From: Liolophura sinensis
Lineage: Eukaryota > Mollusca > Polyplacophora > Chitonida > Chitonidae
Length of the DNA stretch: 60,000 nucleotides
Direction: 5' to 3'
Assembly (NCBI RefSeq): GCF_032854445.1
Contig: NC_088295.1
Span: forward strand, 85,110,644-85,170,643
In this document: one piece after another, positions 10,661-24,350 of the stretch
How the letters are laid out: the number at the start of each line of letters is the position of its first letter
Position numbering within the stretch: position 1 is the stretch's first letter
Notes under the pieces: model-generated
What the model was told of the DNA's origin: nothing
What the model saw: only the letters and a program-made list of their open reading frames with translations
The model's database searches: none
Made by a program: the position numbers and the translations under genes

Positions 10661-13600
10661 CTGGATCAGAGCCAAAGTGAAACAGTCTCAGCCATTATGG
10701 CGATCACACGCCAGATTTATTTCATTACTACTTCCAAAATATAACAGTCTAGGATCACACACTGGATTGAAAACAGGCTTAAGAATTAAACAGAACGATA
10801 AGAGCACGACTGGGATAAGAGGTACAAATAAACGAAAAAAAGAAATTTCGGAAATTCATCAATGTATTGTGTTGTATGCCTCTGCACACGTTTTTCTTGG
10901 AGAAAGCCGTAATTTCTTTTGAATTGAAAAAGTGCATGTTAAGTGCCATTTTAACTATCACAGTTTTAGTACTTGTAAAGAAATATACTCAGGAAAGTCT
11001 CCTTATATATTTCAAAATGTCACACAAAGTGTATATCCAACAGAGTACGTGTAACCTGAATGACATTGCATTTCTCTTGGAATTCATAGAACTCGTGGTC
11101 ATGGCAATATTCCATGCATATTGCTGCAACTAAATCTGAACACATTTGTAGACTTCACCAGTTCGATTGACAGAAGGTATACTTTCTATGTTGCCATTTC
11201 AAGGCCGTTTTACTGGGAGTAATGTATCTTCACAGAATTTAAGGAACGATTGTAACAAAAAAAAAGACATAAATGTTTTACTACCATATTTAACTCTGTT
11301 GTATCAGGCTTTCTGTATAAATCAGTCAATATAGTCTCATTCATTAACGCCAGACAAAGTATGAATGACCGACGTCAGAGTAGTTGTAAAGGAGGACTCC
11401 ACGCTATTTAAGGATACAATTTAAAACAATTTCGCAAAATATAAACACCGGAAACCAGTGATCGAGTACTATGTCATATGTATACAACACAGTTTCTATT
11501 ATGATAATACAATATTCAGTAACAATGGCATTGCTTTCTGAACAAATTTCAATAGACTGCAGTGACACGTTCAAGTGGTCTGGCGAGTGACACTTAAACC
11601 CCGGTAAAATATGTTCGCTTCATGTACTATTTTGTGGCCAAATTTTGTGCGGCAAGGTAAATGTAGAAGTCATAATAGAAGGCCGCCTGAAGAAATATAA
11701 ACTCTCCCAAACGACTGCACCGCAAGGCACAATTCCACCAGACATTTATGATCTCAGGGCTGTCATGATCGTCTCGGTGAATCTAAATGACGAAATGTCA
11801 ACAAATAAATATGTTTTGAAGGACTAATAAAGAAAAAGGTGACAGACTTGAGTAAAATAAAGATGCTGCCATTTTAACTCTTGCCATCTGAGGATAACAC
11901 ACCCACGTGAAAATTTGCTGTCATAAAAATGGCAGGAGGAGAGAAGTGTCGTTGTCACAGAGTTATGGCCCTTCAGTAGACGAGTTTACAAACAGAACCA
12001 CTTCGTAATGGCCAGATTGGATTTATGCCTCGCTATTAAATTCCCTTTATATAATAGTGAAGTGTCGTGTTATGTAAATTGTTCAAATGATTATATACAC
12101 CTGTTGTAAAAATGTATATTATAATCTACTTATTATGGTCGTTTTCCAACTTGTCGTACCTTTCACCGCTTGTATTGTAGGACTATCTCCTATACAATTA
12201 AACACAGAACCCAAACAACCCACCTACTCGCAACAAAAAACCCGTTAGTGACTGAAGAAAATACAAGCTGGATGCGATTTTGTATCTTTTCATTTTGTAT
12301 AAAAATTAAGACATACAGTTTACTATGAAATCCGGGCTTAGCCACGTGTTCTCGGGCAATCCAGTGTCTAAAATATATGGTGACCACTGTAAGAATGTAA
12401 CACTGACGGAGTCATAAATGACAAAAAGGCATATATATTTCAGCTGATATGGCACATGAGATCAAATACCAGGTATTAGGCTATTTTACTTTGGGTTAGA
12501 AAAATTTAGTTTAGTTTACTTTAGTTCAGATCATAATAGAATACTGTTTAAGTGAAAGATTGCCAGCAACGTGAACTAACCAACAGTGGCAGGCCGATGA
12601 AAACTACGCCCTCATGGACTATCCTAGAAAACACTGTATTTGGTGTTGAAACAGCAGGTGTATGAATATACACTACGGCTGTAATCGTGAGAATTTCATC
12701 TGCATGTGACAATAAAAGTGCAAACCCTAGATTAAATTGTCCCTACAAGCAACTACAAAATTCAAGAATTCAATTGCATTTTCAGAAATAGGCCTAAGCT
12801 AATAAATAAAGACAGAAATGCAATGTGTGAAATTGTTTTCAGTGATCTTTCCACAAACGTTTACAGCATTCTCTGCATGTTTTCTTTCACATTACCGGCA
12901 AAGAAATTTTGTCCTAGAAATGCACAAAAATGTTCTGTTAGAATATTTATTTCTTTGGAATAAATAAGGCGTAATACTTCAATACTAAAATGGGTACTAT
13001 AGATAATGATGACGTGTTACATGTAGGTTGGATGTTATTCACAATACTGATCATTTCATTCTTTAATTAAATATAAAAATTTACTCTCCAGTGCATTTCT
13101 TTAATGTCTTATGTCCTCATTAAAGCCATTTTGGTACTTATTCTCTAACTATACATATGAGCAAAAATTAGGACATATCCAGTACATGTCTGTTCGTTGA
13201 TACATACAAATGTTTGTACATATATGTTCTCATTTATTAGTGGATATGTGGATAAATTCTGTATACAAGTGTACAAAAATTGTTTGTACATACGATTTAA
13301 GGATGGGCGTAACCGGAGTGACCGGAGTACATCACACACCTTTGCCAGGTGGCTGATTTAGAAATTTAAAGATATTACAGACACATTGAGAACTGAAATC
13401 GACCTGTTGTTAAGGGCATGACGGGCTCAGCGGGTCAGACCTTATATACAAAAATATATATTTAAGAGCCGACGAAGCTCTGCTTGGCCAAATGACGACA
13501 TAGTTATCATTTGTGCTGCCTCAGTGCCCATGCTGGGCCATGACTATAAGGCAACAGACATGACAGTCCATCTATCGTCACACTACCATGGCACCTGGAA

Positions 13601-14629
13601 GGCCTGTACACTGTATATCCCTTTCTCTGTTTCCAGAGGAGGAATAATGTATTTATCTGATTGGGCATGAAGTTTGTTATATAGATGACAACATTTTATA
13701 TTAATAGCATAAAGCGACGTTTCCGCGTGGCGGCTTACATCGTTCTCAGGCACTCAAATACCAGTTTATTTGGAACACATATACACATGTATTTTCACAG
13801 GCTATTGTAATGTAGAGGTTTTGATCTGCGTTCACATCTGATGAGTGTTTTCTAAGGGTCTATTTGGTGTTTTGACATGACTTTTGTTTCTCCTAAAAAC
13901 CAATTAAAAGATGATAATTAGTTGGTGCCTAGCATTTTACTCATGAACTTTTCACTCAAACGTCAGATTTACGAGTGTGGAAAATCGGAGTTTCAATGTT
14001 ATAAAGCATATAGATTTAAAAAGTTACAATGTTATAAAGATACCCTGAAGTTAGTCATGACCCGACGCGGAATTAAACAACTTCCAAATTTCAACAGATG
14101 GATTGAAACTATTCTGCATGTGGTAAAATTCCAATATTTTGAGGCTAAAATAATAACCTATAATTAATGTTTAAAGATTTTTGGCATTTCGATTTGTTTC
14201 AAAAGGAGTAGTATTTCTAGGCATTTACAGGTTTGATTTGTTAGCCTCACAGTAATAGGTATGTTGCACCTGCATAATGTTTATTGTTTATTTTCACCAA
14301 TATGGTAAGCAATGATGGCAGGTCAAATTGCCCGAGCCTAAGCTCAGATCCGCAAAGGTGTTCTCCCGGGATAACTTTACATAAAACATCGTTGTCTGAG
14401 AATACTTGGACTGGGTTGTCATAGACACCAGCACTGTTTCCATTTTCTGTTAGTTTTCTGTTAGATTGTGTGGACACTCCACATTAGATGTGTTATTTCC
14501 GAGAATTCTCCACTACAGTTCAGGGTCGACTTTCCGCGGAAACACTCATGGTATGCGCGCTCCTCTCTCCAGCGTGCCACTCGACAAGCTTTAGTGGTTG
14601 ACTGTTGATAAATAGTTAACGCTGTGACT

Positions 14630-14900
14630 GGCCATAACCCAAAGAGGCCATTGTCTTGAGGTACGGCACGCGCCGAGCAGACGACGCCGATATGTACATT
14701 TCACCGGTTGCAGGACAATTTAGAAACAATTGAAGTGCAAATTGTCCTACATGCTTCCCGCCTCTGCTATGGATGATATGTCCGCAGCTTCGGGGCAATT
14801 CCCATCCGAAGGTAAATTACGTGACATAAGAGAAGCATTCGCCCCTTCACAGCAAACAAATTGAAGAGTTCCAATCGCACTCTCCGCACAGATCTGTTTC
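14630..14900. promoter_or_regulatory. candidate cis-regulatory block with inverted repeat
   Basis: A mixed-composition block containing a perfect 10-bp inverted repeat, AGGACAATTT (14712-14721) and AAATTGTCCT (14739-14748), with a CAATTG between the arms. The repeated CAATT cores could be homeodomain or SOX-type contacts. This is inference from motifs only. Confidence 0.22.
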
Positions 14901-17103
14901 TGTTTCTAACATTGGTGTATAGACACAAGGGACATAAAGAATTCAGATGACAAAAACTCTTGCACACAGGCCACATTGTGAGGAAGACATGGCTGTCTGT
15001 TGGGCTGAACACCTTACAATCTGCCTCAGTGTCTTGTTAATTGAGTAATAATCTATTCATTCTGTTTTCTACGCCTTGCCTTTCTTTTGTGGATTATAAC
15101 AAAACGGTGGCCGAACACTAGCCCGGATGTAAAGTTTTAAAGACAAGGCCAAAATCAGTTGCATTGACAGTTCATTATGCGTGTATAATTTAGAAACAGT
15201 TGCACGGTTAAAATACTGACTCGTGAAAATGTTACATTGCTTTCAAATTATGCACATGTGTACGAAGTTCGGCTTTTAAAATAACAAATCACTTTACTCC
15301 AATTCCATTTCGTCTTTTTTTAAACTTTTTTGCACATACACAGCTTTTTTCGTTATTTCACAAGATTAAATGGCACTGAATTTCCTTTGATGGCGTATTG
15401 ATACACGGAACGTTGGTCTAGGAAGAGGAATTATTTCGTGATATTCGGAAATCGACTTAATCATTGATTAGTTTCTGCTCTAGCAATCCATTTTTTATCT
15501 TGACTTGAATATCAGTAAACATCGACCTTGAATCTCCTGAGAAATCGGCAATATGGGGCGATTGTTCGCATCATTTGACCACCGACTGACGGAGAGACGT
15601 TGGGGCGCTCTATCACAATACCATGCCCCACTGAGCGGAAGTTCTTCCTCTCCCGTTCAGACCGTTACGGCGAAAAGAAAAAAAGTTAGGTTTTAACAAG
15701 AACTTTCATAAAAAGTTCTCTCTTTTATACCTTAACATTCACTAAGCCATTGAGTTGGAAAAACGTATATACTGTGCTTCAGGTTTCACCAGTAATAAAG
15801 CCACGTGCACGCGACCTCCTATGTGGAAGGTCGCCGAGATCATCTCGTTCTTTAACCAAATCCTCTAAATTAAAGACTGTATTTTGTCATCTCGTATCCA
15901 TCATACTAGTAAAGCAATAGTCATCAGTGTAGCCAATACGGGAAACAATGATCAAGTGGCGATGATCAAGTTTTATTTGAAATTAAGAATAAATTTACTC
16001 GAACCCAAATGTACAAACAAAATGGGTTTTAAAAGCATTATTTCTTATACTCTGTCTATAAATGAAGAGTACAATTGAATGAATTAGGACAAATTCATGC
16101 TGTCAAGAGACAGAAAGATGCAGGGAATGTTCTAGGCAAGTAAATTTAATCAGCTTTTGTTCCACATTGTTTACCATGTTAGTTTAGAAGATGTCGTCAG
16201 CCACGCATACAGCTGTTCATTTGTCGAATGCGACGATGCTATTTAACACGATGCATATACACCCTTCAGCCTGGCGTGTGTCCTGACTTTCGCTAATGAA
16301 ATTCGTCATTTTCATGACATTTAAAAGCAAGGAAAAATTTGACATTTGGAAAGATGCGATTAGGAGTTGTCTCCCATTAACTTGAAATTACCCAGTGTGA
16401 TGCGCTTAACAGAGACGTTTCCTTCTGTTAGGGTTGCTTCTTTCAAACCTTTACATGAACAATTAGAACAAAAACCTTACTTATGTTAGTTGACCGGTTA
16501 CATGTGACCGTTTTCCATCAATCATACTCCTCTGGTTTTTGTCTCCATTGCTATAGTCTTGTCTTGAATTCTTGCATAAACAACGAATCAGCTAGTGGAT
16601 GAAGTATCCACGTGGCCTGGCCCCTTGGTACCTTGGTATTGTTTTCACGTGATTATTTATTGATTTTGATAAAAACATAGTGTTTCGAAAACCTCTAGAC
16701 CAGTGATGTCTAATAAATTACATATATTAACATCATAACTTTTATCTCAGCCTTTTTATTCCACCGTGGTGCTAGGGGACTATAAGTTGCGACCTTTTAA
16801 GCATTTGCATTAACAGTTACAATGGAACTCTAAGTGAGGTAAATTGGCAAGAGGCCGTGTTTCATCGATTACATATTTGCCGTCGCTTGTACTGGTTGTA
16901 CTCTCTATGTAGTAGTCTTTCATATGTTGGATGTAAAATAGTATACCTCCACTAACAGGCAAAATAAACAAAAACCAAAACATATTACGATAACATAAAT
17001 TATAAAATAATTAGTTTTCGCTTTGCATTGCGTGCAGGTACCTATTTTGTGATATGTCAGTAACTGGCGAAAGTGGACTGTGTATTAATGGACTGCCATC
17101 ATA

Positions 17104-17212
17104 TAAGTGAAAAATTCTTCAGTGTAGCTTTAAACGACTATCAAATGACAGTAGGAAAATGTTTCGTGGCATTTAGTACGGCGTTAAACACCAATCAAAA
17201 AAGCAAATAAAT
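17104..17212 (+). mobile_element. decayed SINE tails (two pieces)
   Basis: AAGTGAAAAATTCTTCAGTG followed by TTTAAACGACTATCAAATGA (17104-17148) is a strongly changed copy of the SINE tail. A second tail, TACGGCGTTAAACACCAATC then AAAAAAGCAAATAAAT, lies at about 17175-17212. The bodies are too diverged to delimit. Confidence 0.55.
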
Positions 17213-17502
17213 GCTTCAGAAGACGATAGGAACAAGAGGCTTTCTCTATATGCTGAAGCCATTTTTTTAATTCAGTCACTGCCTGTAGGGGTGGGTTATA
17301 CATGTATCTGATTTTATTATCAGTGTATTACCGTTTTGTTGGAAGAGACCTGGAACGGTAAGTATCGGTAACTAATCTTCATTTGTTAATTTCGAGTGAC
17401 ACAGCGTATGAATTCACAGTTGAAAATCCACGTTTTTTTTTTATCTGGTGCCTTTTATCTTTTGTATCATTGATTCTTCCGCCCTTAAGACCCTTCTTAA
17501 GG
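17213..17502. other. non-coding spacer
   Basis: AT-rich spacer between SINE remnants and the 24-bp minisatellite. Nothing is recognised. Confidence 0.5.
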
Positions 17503-17657
17503 CCCGAGGTAAAGCAAACCGGAATGCCCGAGGTAAAGCAAAACGGAGTGCCCGAGGTAAAGCAAAACGGAGTGTCCGAGGTAAAGCAAACCAGAGTGCG
17601 GGAGGTAAAGCAAACCGGAGTGCCCGAGGTAAAGCAAGCCGGATTGCCCGAGGTAAA
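17503..17657. repeat. 24-bp minisatellite, about 6.5 copies
   Basis: Units of CCCGAGGTAAAGCAAACCGG plus A/GRTG repeat every 24 bp with a few substitutions. As the period is eight codons, overlapping repetitive frames stay open on both strands; these are not treated as genes. Confidence 0.92.
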
Positions 17658-17897
17658 CTGCTTACATTTGCCAAGTTGTTGCAAAACTTCCCCTCGTATG
17701 GCATACACATTTTCAGCGACTGCTGGTGGTTTTTAGCGAACTTTTAGATTGCAAAGAGTACACGAGCGCCGTCGATGCATGATTAACACCAAAACTCTAG
17801 AAAAATGAGGGAATTCTACTAATTCCCTGTCCGAGACAGGCATTAAACTAGCACTTTGTGTGTCCTAGCGATTAAAAGATAGTCATCTTAAGTGTAT

Positions 17898-18048
17898 GGT
17901 ACGTGTAAGGTAACCCCTCCAGCAACCTGCGGATGGTCGTAGGTTTGCCCCAAGCTCTGCCCGGTTTCCTCCCACCATAATGCTAGCCGCTGTCGAATAA
18001 CTGAAATATTCTTGAGTAGTAAAATCCCAATGAAATAAAATAAATCAT
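17898..18048 (+). mobile_element. 5'-truncated SINE
   Basis: Contains the SINE body on the plus strand: AGCAACCTGCGGATGGTCGT, then CTGCCCGGTTTCCTCCCACC, AATATTCTTGAGTA and an AATAAAATAAAT tail. The head is missing and no clear target-site duplication was found. Confidence 0.85.
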
Positions 18049-19195
18049 AATTGTAAGTATTTAAATCATGATCAGGGTGTTAGTAATGGAGGTGTATAAC
18101 AATACAAGAATTGTATGTAGGAGTCCATTAATCGCTAAACGCTATTATTGTGGTACATTCTGTATATGAAAATGAGGTATGTCGAATAACTTTAAGAAGG
18201 GAGACAATCTGTAAGGCGAAATGTTCGTTAGAGCTGGATTGACGACTTATGTCCCCTGGAATATTGCTAGTCGAAAACAGGTGACATGTTGAAGACAGAG
18301 CCGAAGTTCTCTTTTGTATCATGAAATAAGAACTTATAATTGACAGTTATGAAGCCGTTTTGCAGCCTTAAGTTCTGGATTCATCTCCGACTGCTAGGTT
18401 TTCTGATGTGAAAAAGAAATCCAGAGAATGCATTTGATCCCGAGCATTGTAAGAAACTTGAAAACGTGAGAAAAATTCACGCAAAAGAAGTCACAAACCC
18501 ACAGTAAAAATCTAGACAAATAATGCATTACATAGGATAGTATCAAGATTGTTGTATATACAAATAACTGACAAGAAGTAATCTGTCAAAAATAATCTTC
18601 TCTATTATTTTGATTTTAAAAACATTTCTAAAGCATTAAGCAGCAAACACTAATTTCAGCGATCCTTTAGCCTATACAGTAGTATATTAGCATTCATCAC
18701 AGGCTGGCGTTTTCAATAGTATCTGTGTTTACAGCATGTAAGTCTCTCCAGGTTTTGTACTTCACCGACTTTTTCCTAAGCACGCAGGTAAAGCGAATAT
18801 AATTATTTGTTCATTATGCGTTTTGTTCCTTGGTAAGTCTTGTTTTCCTTTGGTTTTTAAGAATCGGTCAGACTTAAGATTAAAATAAGAACAACATGTG
18901 TTTTTCTGATTTACATCCTTGCATGACTAAGCTGTTTACACTGCCATATAGTTAATAAATTTGGCACTTTACCCTTGAAGCTGGAGGTTCAAATCTCGCT
19001 CCCTTTAGATGGATCTTCAGCTACATGGTACATACTGAGTTACAGTGGTTTATTTGGGTTCTGACCGCTCTTCTGTATCCTAAAACCTGAAAACTGGGAG
19101 ATAGCAAAAATATTTTATTAGAAAGGATCCAATCACTTTAATCACATAATAAATAAGACCGTCTATAGTATAGTTACTGGAAATTTTTGCACTGA
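18049..19195. other. non-coding, no gene recognised
   Basis: AT-rich. A tRNA B-box-like GGTTCAAATCTC at 18986-18997 may belong to an old tRNA-derived element, listed separately. Confidence 0.5.
18950..19050 (+). mobile_element. possible decayed tRNA-derived element
   Basis: GGTTCAAATCTC (18986-18997) fits a pol III B box and is preceded by GAAGCTGGA, but an A box is not clear and no cloverleaf could be drawn. It is more likely an old SINE head than a working tRNA gene. Confidence 0.28.
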
Positions 19196-19424
19196 TTATT
19201 TATTTATCTGATTGAAGTTTTACACCGCACTCAAGGATATTGCACTTATATACAACTGCCAGCATTATGGAGGGACAAAACCGAGTGGAGACATGGGAAA
19301 CCTATGACCATCCGCAGGCAGCTGGGGGACCTTCCCACGTACGAGAAAAAGCCGGCATGAGGTGAACTGGAACGATCGTATTATGAAGAGGCTTCACGGT
19401 CAGGCTAACCACGAAGGCCATTTC
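19196..19424 (-). mobile_element. diverged, near full-length SINE
   Basis: The tail (TTATTTATCTGATTGAAG, TTTTACACCGCACTCAAGGA) and body match the family on the minus strand. Unlike most copies, it continues into the tRNA-like head (AGAGGCTTC at about 19387 aligns with the head of the 25194 copy). Many substitutions suggest an old insertion. No target-site duplication was identified. Confidence 0.75.
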
Positions 19425-20109
19425 TTCCATGCAAAGGGGCTACGACATAATCCAACATAAGTATAAAAGCGCAATGCGCCACATAGATTTATCCTATTGT
19501 ACTACGTCACTATTGCTGTTTCCATATAACGCAGGATGTCAGCACAGTTTGGGCTTGTGTTGAGCTACAGATTGATTGATTGATTGTTGTTTATCCTCAT
19601 ATACTCTAAATTTGACTTAGTTGACCTATAGATACAATATTATGACATTTTTATGGATGTTTTATTAAATGTCATGACGACACAGTATTTTAGACCTGTA
19701 ACAGTAACACACTATTAACATCACAACATTGTTTTTACCTATCTTTACTTAAGCCATGCATTGTGCTAGAGAGCGTCTAAGTTACTACGTTTTAACCATT
19801 TACATGAACAATAAAATCTTAACGGAAGTGAACTGACAAAAGGCCGGTCACGTGTGACCATTTGCTACCTACATCTATCATACTGTCGTCACTGCTCTGG
19901 CTTTACCTTCCGTGTGTGTCTTGTATATTGTATGAAAACTTGACATCACTTTTGACATCTTAAATTTTCATGAAATTGATGTCCTAAAATTGTTATAGAA
20001 ATAGAATAATAAATATCGTGATTAATCGATCTGACTATGGTTAATACCGGTGTCCTCATACATATCACATTAAAATCAAATTTATTTTGTGGCATTGTAA
20101 ATATTTCAA

Positions 20110-20470
20110 TTTACTTTTAACCAATGTGAGCTGCCCCTGGGATAGTGACAGTAGACCCGAGGGTGGGGCGTCACTGTGGCCGTGTGAAGAGACACAGCGA
20201 TAGTAAATTGTCACACGTCTTTACCTGGGGATAATTGGCAGTTTACCTGTGAACACGGACCTGAGAGAGAACATCAGTCATCTCCATCTAACGAGAAGTT
20301 AATAAGCCCACCTGTCGGTATGACTAGTTGACCAGACCCTGGTATTAGGGCGTGGTTCAAGTCAGGGGCTAATTACTAGTCAGGGTGGAGACTGCAGATA
20401 CTCCCATCGTCCTCGGGTAGAGTCACTGCTTTCCAGGCAGAGTCACTGACGAGATGTATTGTCCACTATT
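20110..20470. promoter_or_regulatory. candidate cis-regulatory block
   Basis: A GC-balanced block in AT-rich surroundings with a TAATTA core at 20370-20375, GATAATTGG near 20229 and a repeated AGAGTCACTG (twice within 20420-20450). No coding features are seen. Enhancer function is inferred. Confidence 0.25.
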
Positions 20471-22429
20471 ATAAACTCTTCAGTGACCGTCGGAGAGTTT
20501 GGTGTTAGCAGAACCAAGGGGGTCGGCATCTGGCAGAATGTCACCCCAACAACTAGTCCCCAGGGTGAGGGGAATCCCTTCAATGTCCACCCTAGAGTTT
20601 ACATAGCCATTAGCCTGAAATGCTGGGATTACAGTGTTATCATTAACTCTCCTAATTACATAGAATTATTTTGTTAGTTGGCTCAAAATTGTAGACAATT
20701 CTTACACCAGGGGTTAAAATAAGAACACATAGCTGATTGAATGACAAAGAAAAAAACATTTCCAAACGATAATTGCATAGATTAATAATGGTCAGCAGCG
20801 GTTGGTTTCATCAGAAGTAACCATCACTGTAGTTTGGCGAGGTGACAACATATTTGTGACAACCTGAAATTTTAAGCCAACATGCACCATAAAGGCAACG
20901 TTTCCAATTCGGCGTAAACACTGTCTTGGTCCTGTGTATTCTTGTATTTAGCAAAGGAAAGAGGACTGTGATGGTATTAAGGAATTGTCACGCTGAGGTA
21001 AATGTATCAGTTTGTTGGTATGTACTTGTTTTTAAACAATTATTATTATTCACCATGTGAAATTTTATTCTATAGAATATATACATGTAATTATATAAAA
21101 TATAAAATATAAATAAAATATAAATATATAATTATATATAATTAAAAGCGTAAAAACGGCCATACCGCAATGACCACACAACTGGACAAAATTTCTATAT
21201 TCATAAAAGTCCGCCATTACATGAGGTATGGATGGCGTTGGCAAGCTTTCGTCAAAACAAGACCGACGTTTGGACTTAGCCACTGACTTTATCGCGATTT
21301 ATCCCACGCATTGTAAAAAGAAAAGCATTAAAACTGAATTTTCTCGCACATAGAATGCAATTATTCAGTCTTATTTTCTACGCGGTCGATATAGTAGTAT
21401 CCAATGGAGAATGGAATACGTGAAACAGTCTACACACAGCACAGACGACATATTGCTTGATGAAAACCAGTTCTCACTGTATACATGTCGGGTAGCTATT
21501 TATGCAACGGAGGGTTTCGCGACATTTGACGAGGTATGGTAATTTTACTTCACCCACATTTATTTATTTATTACCCGTCATATATATTTACCCCTGTTTC
21601 ACGCCATATATAATCAAACAGAAACAGAATTCGGGATATACGATGTTAAAGACTGCCAAAGGACTTATACCTTGACGATGTTGCATAATGAAGTTTGAAT
21701 ACAATAAATACTGTTTAAATCCAATGTGAACAATGGGCATACATTTTATGAAATATTCATGATTATTTAAATTCCCTATGCAAAGTTTTGTATATTATTA
21801 ATATCTATTATGTAAATGAAATGGGCAGGCTGCATGTGGGAGAAGAGTTAAAATGTCAGTTTGTGAGCATATAACAATAAGATAATTACAAATGTGATAC
21901 ACATACTGTGTACTGTAGCCTTTATCTGTAATAAAGAATGAAAGGAAAATTGTCAATAATATTGTTTTAAGATCAGTTTGAATCATTCTGACAACAAGCT
22001 GTATGGAAGAAATTCTGATTTATTGTCAAAATAATTTAAATTGTTTTAAATCTCCTCTTTTCAATTTCATGAGAAATGTATGGAGGTTCTTTTATTAACA
22101 TCAAATTTAATCTGATACCAAATACCCTTGTAAACCCCAACGTATCTACAAAAACTGGTCATCCTGAAAACCCACATACCCGTATCATATTTCATAGGTG
22201 GCAGTTTATCGTTACTTTACGCTTTTCTACGTCAGGAATATTTCCAGTCCCTAAATCATCAATGGCTTTTGTTTACTAGTCAAATCGCTTGGCCTAACAT
22301 AAGAGACAATCTAGAAACCATTCATGGTGCACAACAAAAAGATCGAATCCAGGCTGGATCGAGTCGACCCGTAGTTTGTAAAGAGTTTTTTCTTTTCAAG
22401 CTACAGAACACTTGTACAGCAGTGTAGGC

Positions 22430-23070
22430 CAGAGTGAGACTCAATCCAAAGACACTGGCAGTTTCTGGCGACCAGTCAGATCCTTCTGGCTTGAAAGAAA
22501 CATTTACAAGGATGACAAAGTCCCATAATAACTCTCCGCGGTTCTTGTTTCAAGCCCAGATAATAACAGAAAATTGCTTCTTTGCTGAATTCTTCGATCT
22601 TTCCTCTTGTCACAGAGAGCAATGAAACATGGGGAGAGAGCAAAAATAATGCCTGCCTAGGGGAGCGTTTTAAGTCAGCATATTCCACTTGAGGAGAAAG
22701 GGCCAATTAGACTGAGGGAGCTTCAAGTCAAGGCGCTGCGGAGCTATGGCGTCCGTATCGAATCCATCTTGTCTAGTTCACCATTACCCCGGCAACAAAC
22801 CGGGTAATAATGACATATTTCCCAGAAAATTATAGCTCATTAAAGTCTGGTAATTGAGGATGTGTCGGATGCTGGAGCCGTCCGCTGATCGTGCCTGCAC
22901 AGTCAGGCCAATTTTGCTCAGGCCAGTTGGCTCGAGATCGAAATGCCATTGGGGATGGGCCGAGCTTTGTGATCTACAGGAGACCGTTATTTGCCGAGCC
23001 TGCCGGCGGCTTGAGGAAGTGGAAACCTGGCCTCCAACAGCGCTCCAGCAATAGTACACTGGTTTTAACC
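22430..23070. promoter_or_regulatory. candidate cis-regulatory block with homeodomain-type sites
   Basis: A roughly 640-bp block of mixed composition with CAATTAG (22704-22710), CTCATTAAAG and GGTAATTGAG (about 22837-22858) and a CCAATTTTG. Open frames overlap on both strands, as in many conserved non-coding elements of balanced composition, but none shows a domain, a Kozak start with splice sites or a biased code. Confidence 0.27.
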
Positions 23071-23840
23071 AGACAACTACATAACTTATCTAAAACTTCC
23101 TTCACAAAACATTATTAAGTAAGACAGAAACTAAATTGTTTTAGCGCGATGTTTCAAGGCTATAGTCAGATTTATCATGTATGTAATTCTAGTTTTCTGT
23201 TTGTTTACTTTTCTTCCTATAAAAAACCCATAACGTAAACCTCCCAAAATGTTATATGACGTAAGCAAACAATAAACGCTTCAGGTATAGCCATTACTGT
23301 CAATACATTCTGTATACAGCAATACATATGTAGACATTTTTAGGTCATGTTCAGATAATGAAGTCCCTTTCGGTCAAATTGTAGTACAAACGTTGATGAA
23401 TTATAACAATAATTTCACTAGTTATCCTGTCACTGATACCTTGCGTGGAATGATATATCGCTACATATATGCGGACCGACAGTGTGCAAGCTTTTTTGCT
23501 GCAAGAAGCATTTATTTATTTTCAAAAAACTGAGGGGATTATTTTATAAATTGTGTTAGCTATATACGATGCTAAGGTCAGGTTATGAACTAATTATAGA
23601 AATCACTGATAATGTGACAATATGGAATTCTCGGATTTGTATTTTAATTTCTTTTTATTATTCTGGTGTAAGAAAAATAATTTACCTGTTCACTCTCAGT
23701 TTAGTGGAAATAAATATATGCTTCTGGTTTTGCCAGATTTTTAATAAAGTTTCCTTCATACACATTACCACACCTAATGAAATAAAATAATAACGGGTGG
23801 AAACTAGTGCTCAAAACTCTGCCGACACACTACAGATCTA

Positions 23841-24005
23841 TTTTATTTACTTCTTTATTTATTTATTTGATTGGTGTTTTAGGCCGTACTCAATAATATC
23901 TCACTTATACGAGGGCGGCCAGCATTATGGTGGGAGGAAACCGGGTAGAGCCCGGGGAAACCCACGACCATACGCAGGCTGTTGGTAGACCTTCCCACGC
24001 ACTGA
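23841..24005 (-). mobile_element. 5'-truncated SINE with 7-bp TSD
   Basis: Plus strand reads TTTATTTGATTGGTGTTTTA then GGCCGTACTCAATAATATCT, and the body GGTGGGAGGAAACCGGG. AGATCTA flanks it at 23834-23840 and 24006-24012. The tRNA-like head is absent. Confidence 0.85.
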
Positions 24006-24012
24006 AGATCTA

Positions 24013-24197
24013 GTGCCTATATTAAGGAAATATTTTTTTTCACTGCAAATGTTCTTCTTGTGTTCTGTTGGCTTCTTCCTTATTAAGTGACATCGGTATA
24101 TAATTATCATGTCTGGCCACCTTTAGAATTGGATCTGTAACGCGGTTTGGTTAAAATTACACAGGACTTTGTTACTTGCTGCAGAGAATGCTCGTGC

Positions 24198-24200
<3 letters not shown>
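24013..24200. other. non-coding spacer
   Basis: Short spacer between a SINE and the TA microsatellite. Nothing is recognised. Confidence 0.5.
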
Positions 24201-24238
<38 letters not shown>

Positions 24239-24264
24239 TATATATAGATATAGACATAGACATA

Positions 24265-24349
<85 letters not shown>
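24201..24349. repeat. (TA)n microsatellite with a GACATA-rich core
   Basis: Two long TA runs are separated by GCATA, TAGATA and three GACATA units at about 24252-24268. Open frames of alternating Ile and Tyr on both strands come from the repeat alone. Confidence 0.95.

Positions 24350-24350
<1 letters not shown>

Larger units (their letters stand above)
9816..17100. other. intergenic, no gene recognised
   Basis: About 7.3 kb upstream of the homeobox gene, mostly AT-rich with chance reading frames. Two blocks stand out and are listed separately: 10340-10660 and 14630-14900. Around 15550-15665 and 13430-13640 there are further mixed-composition stretches without a recognisable code. No repeat family is identified with confidence. 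Confidence 0.5.
19425..23833. other. intergenic, no gene recognised
   Basis: Mostly AT-rich, with an especially AT-rich stretch at about 21060-21150. Two mixed-composition blocks (20110-20470 and 22430-23070) are candidate regulatory regions and are listed separately. Overlapping small open frames at 22784-23118 on both strands lack protein features. Confidence 0.5.

Noticed and set aside
17383-17747. Overlapping ORFs over the 24-bp repeat
   Set aside because: Open on both strands because the period is eight codons; no gene features.
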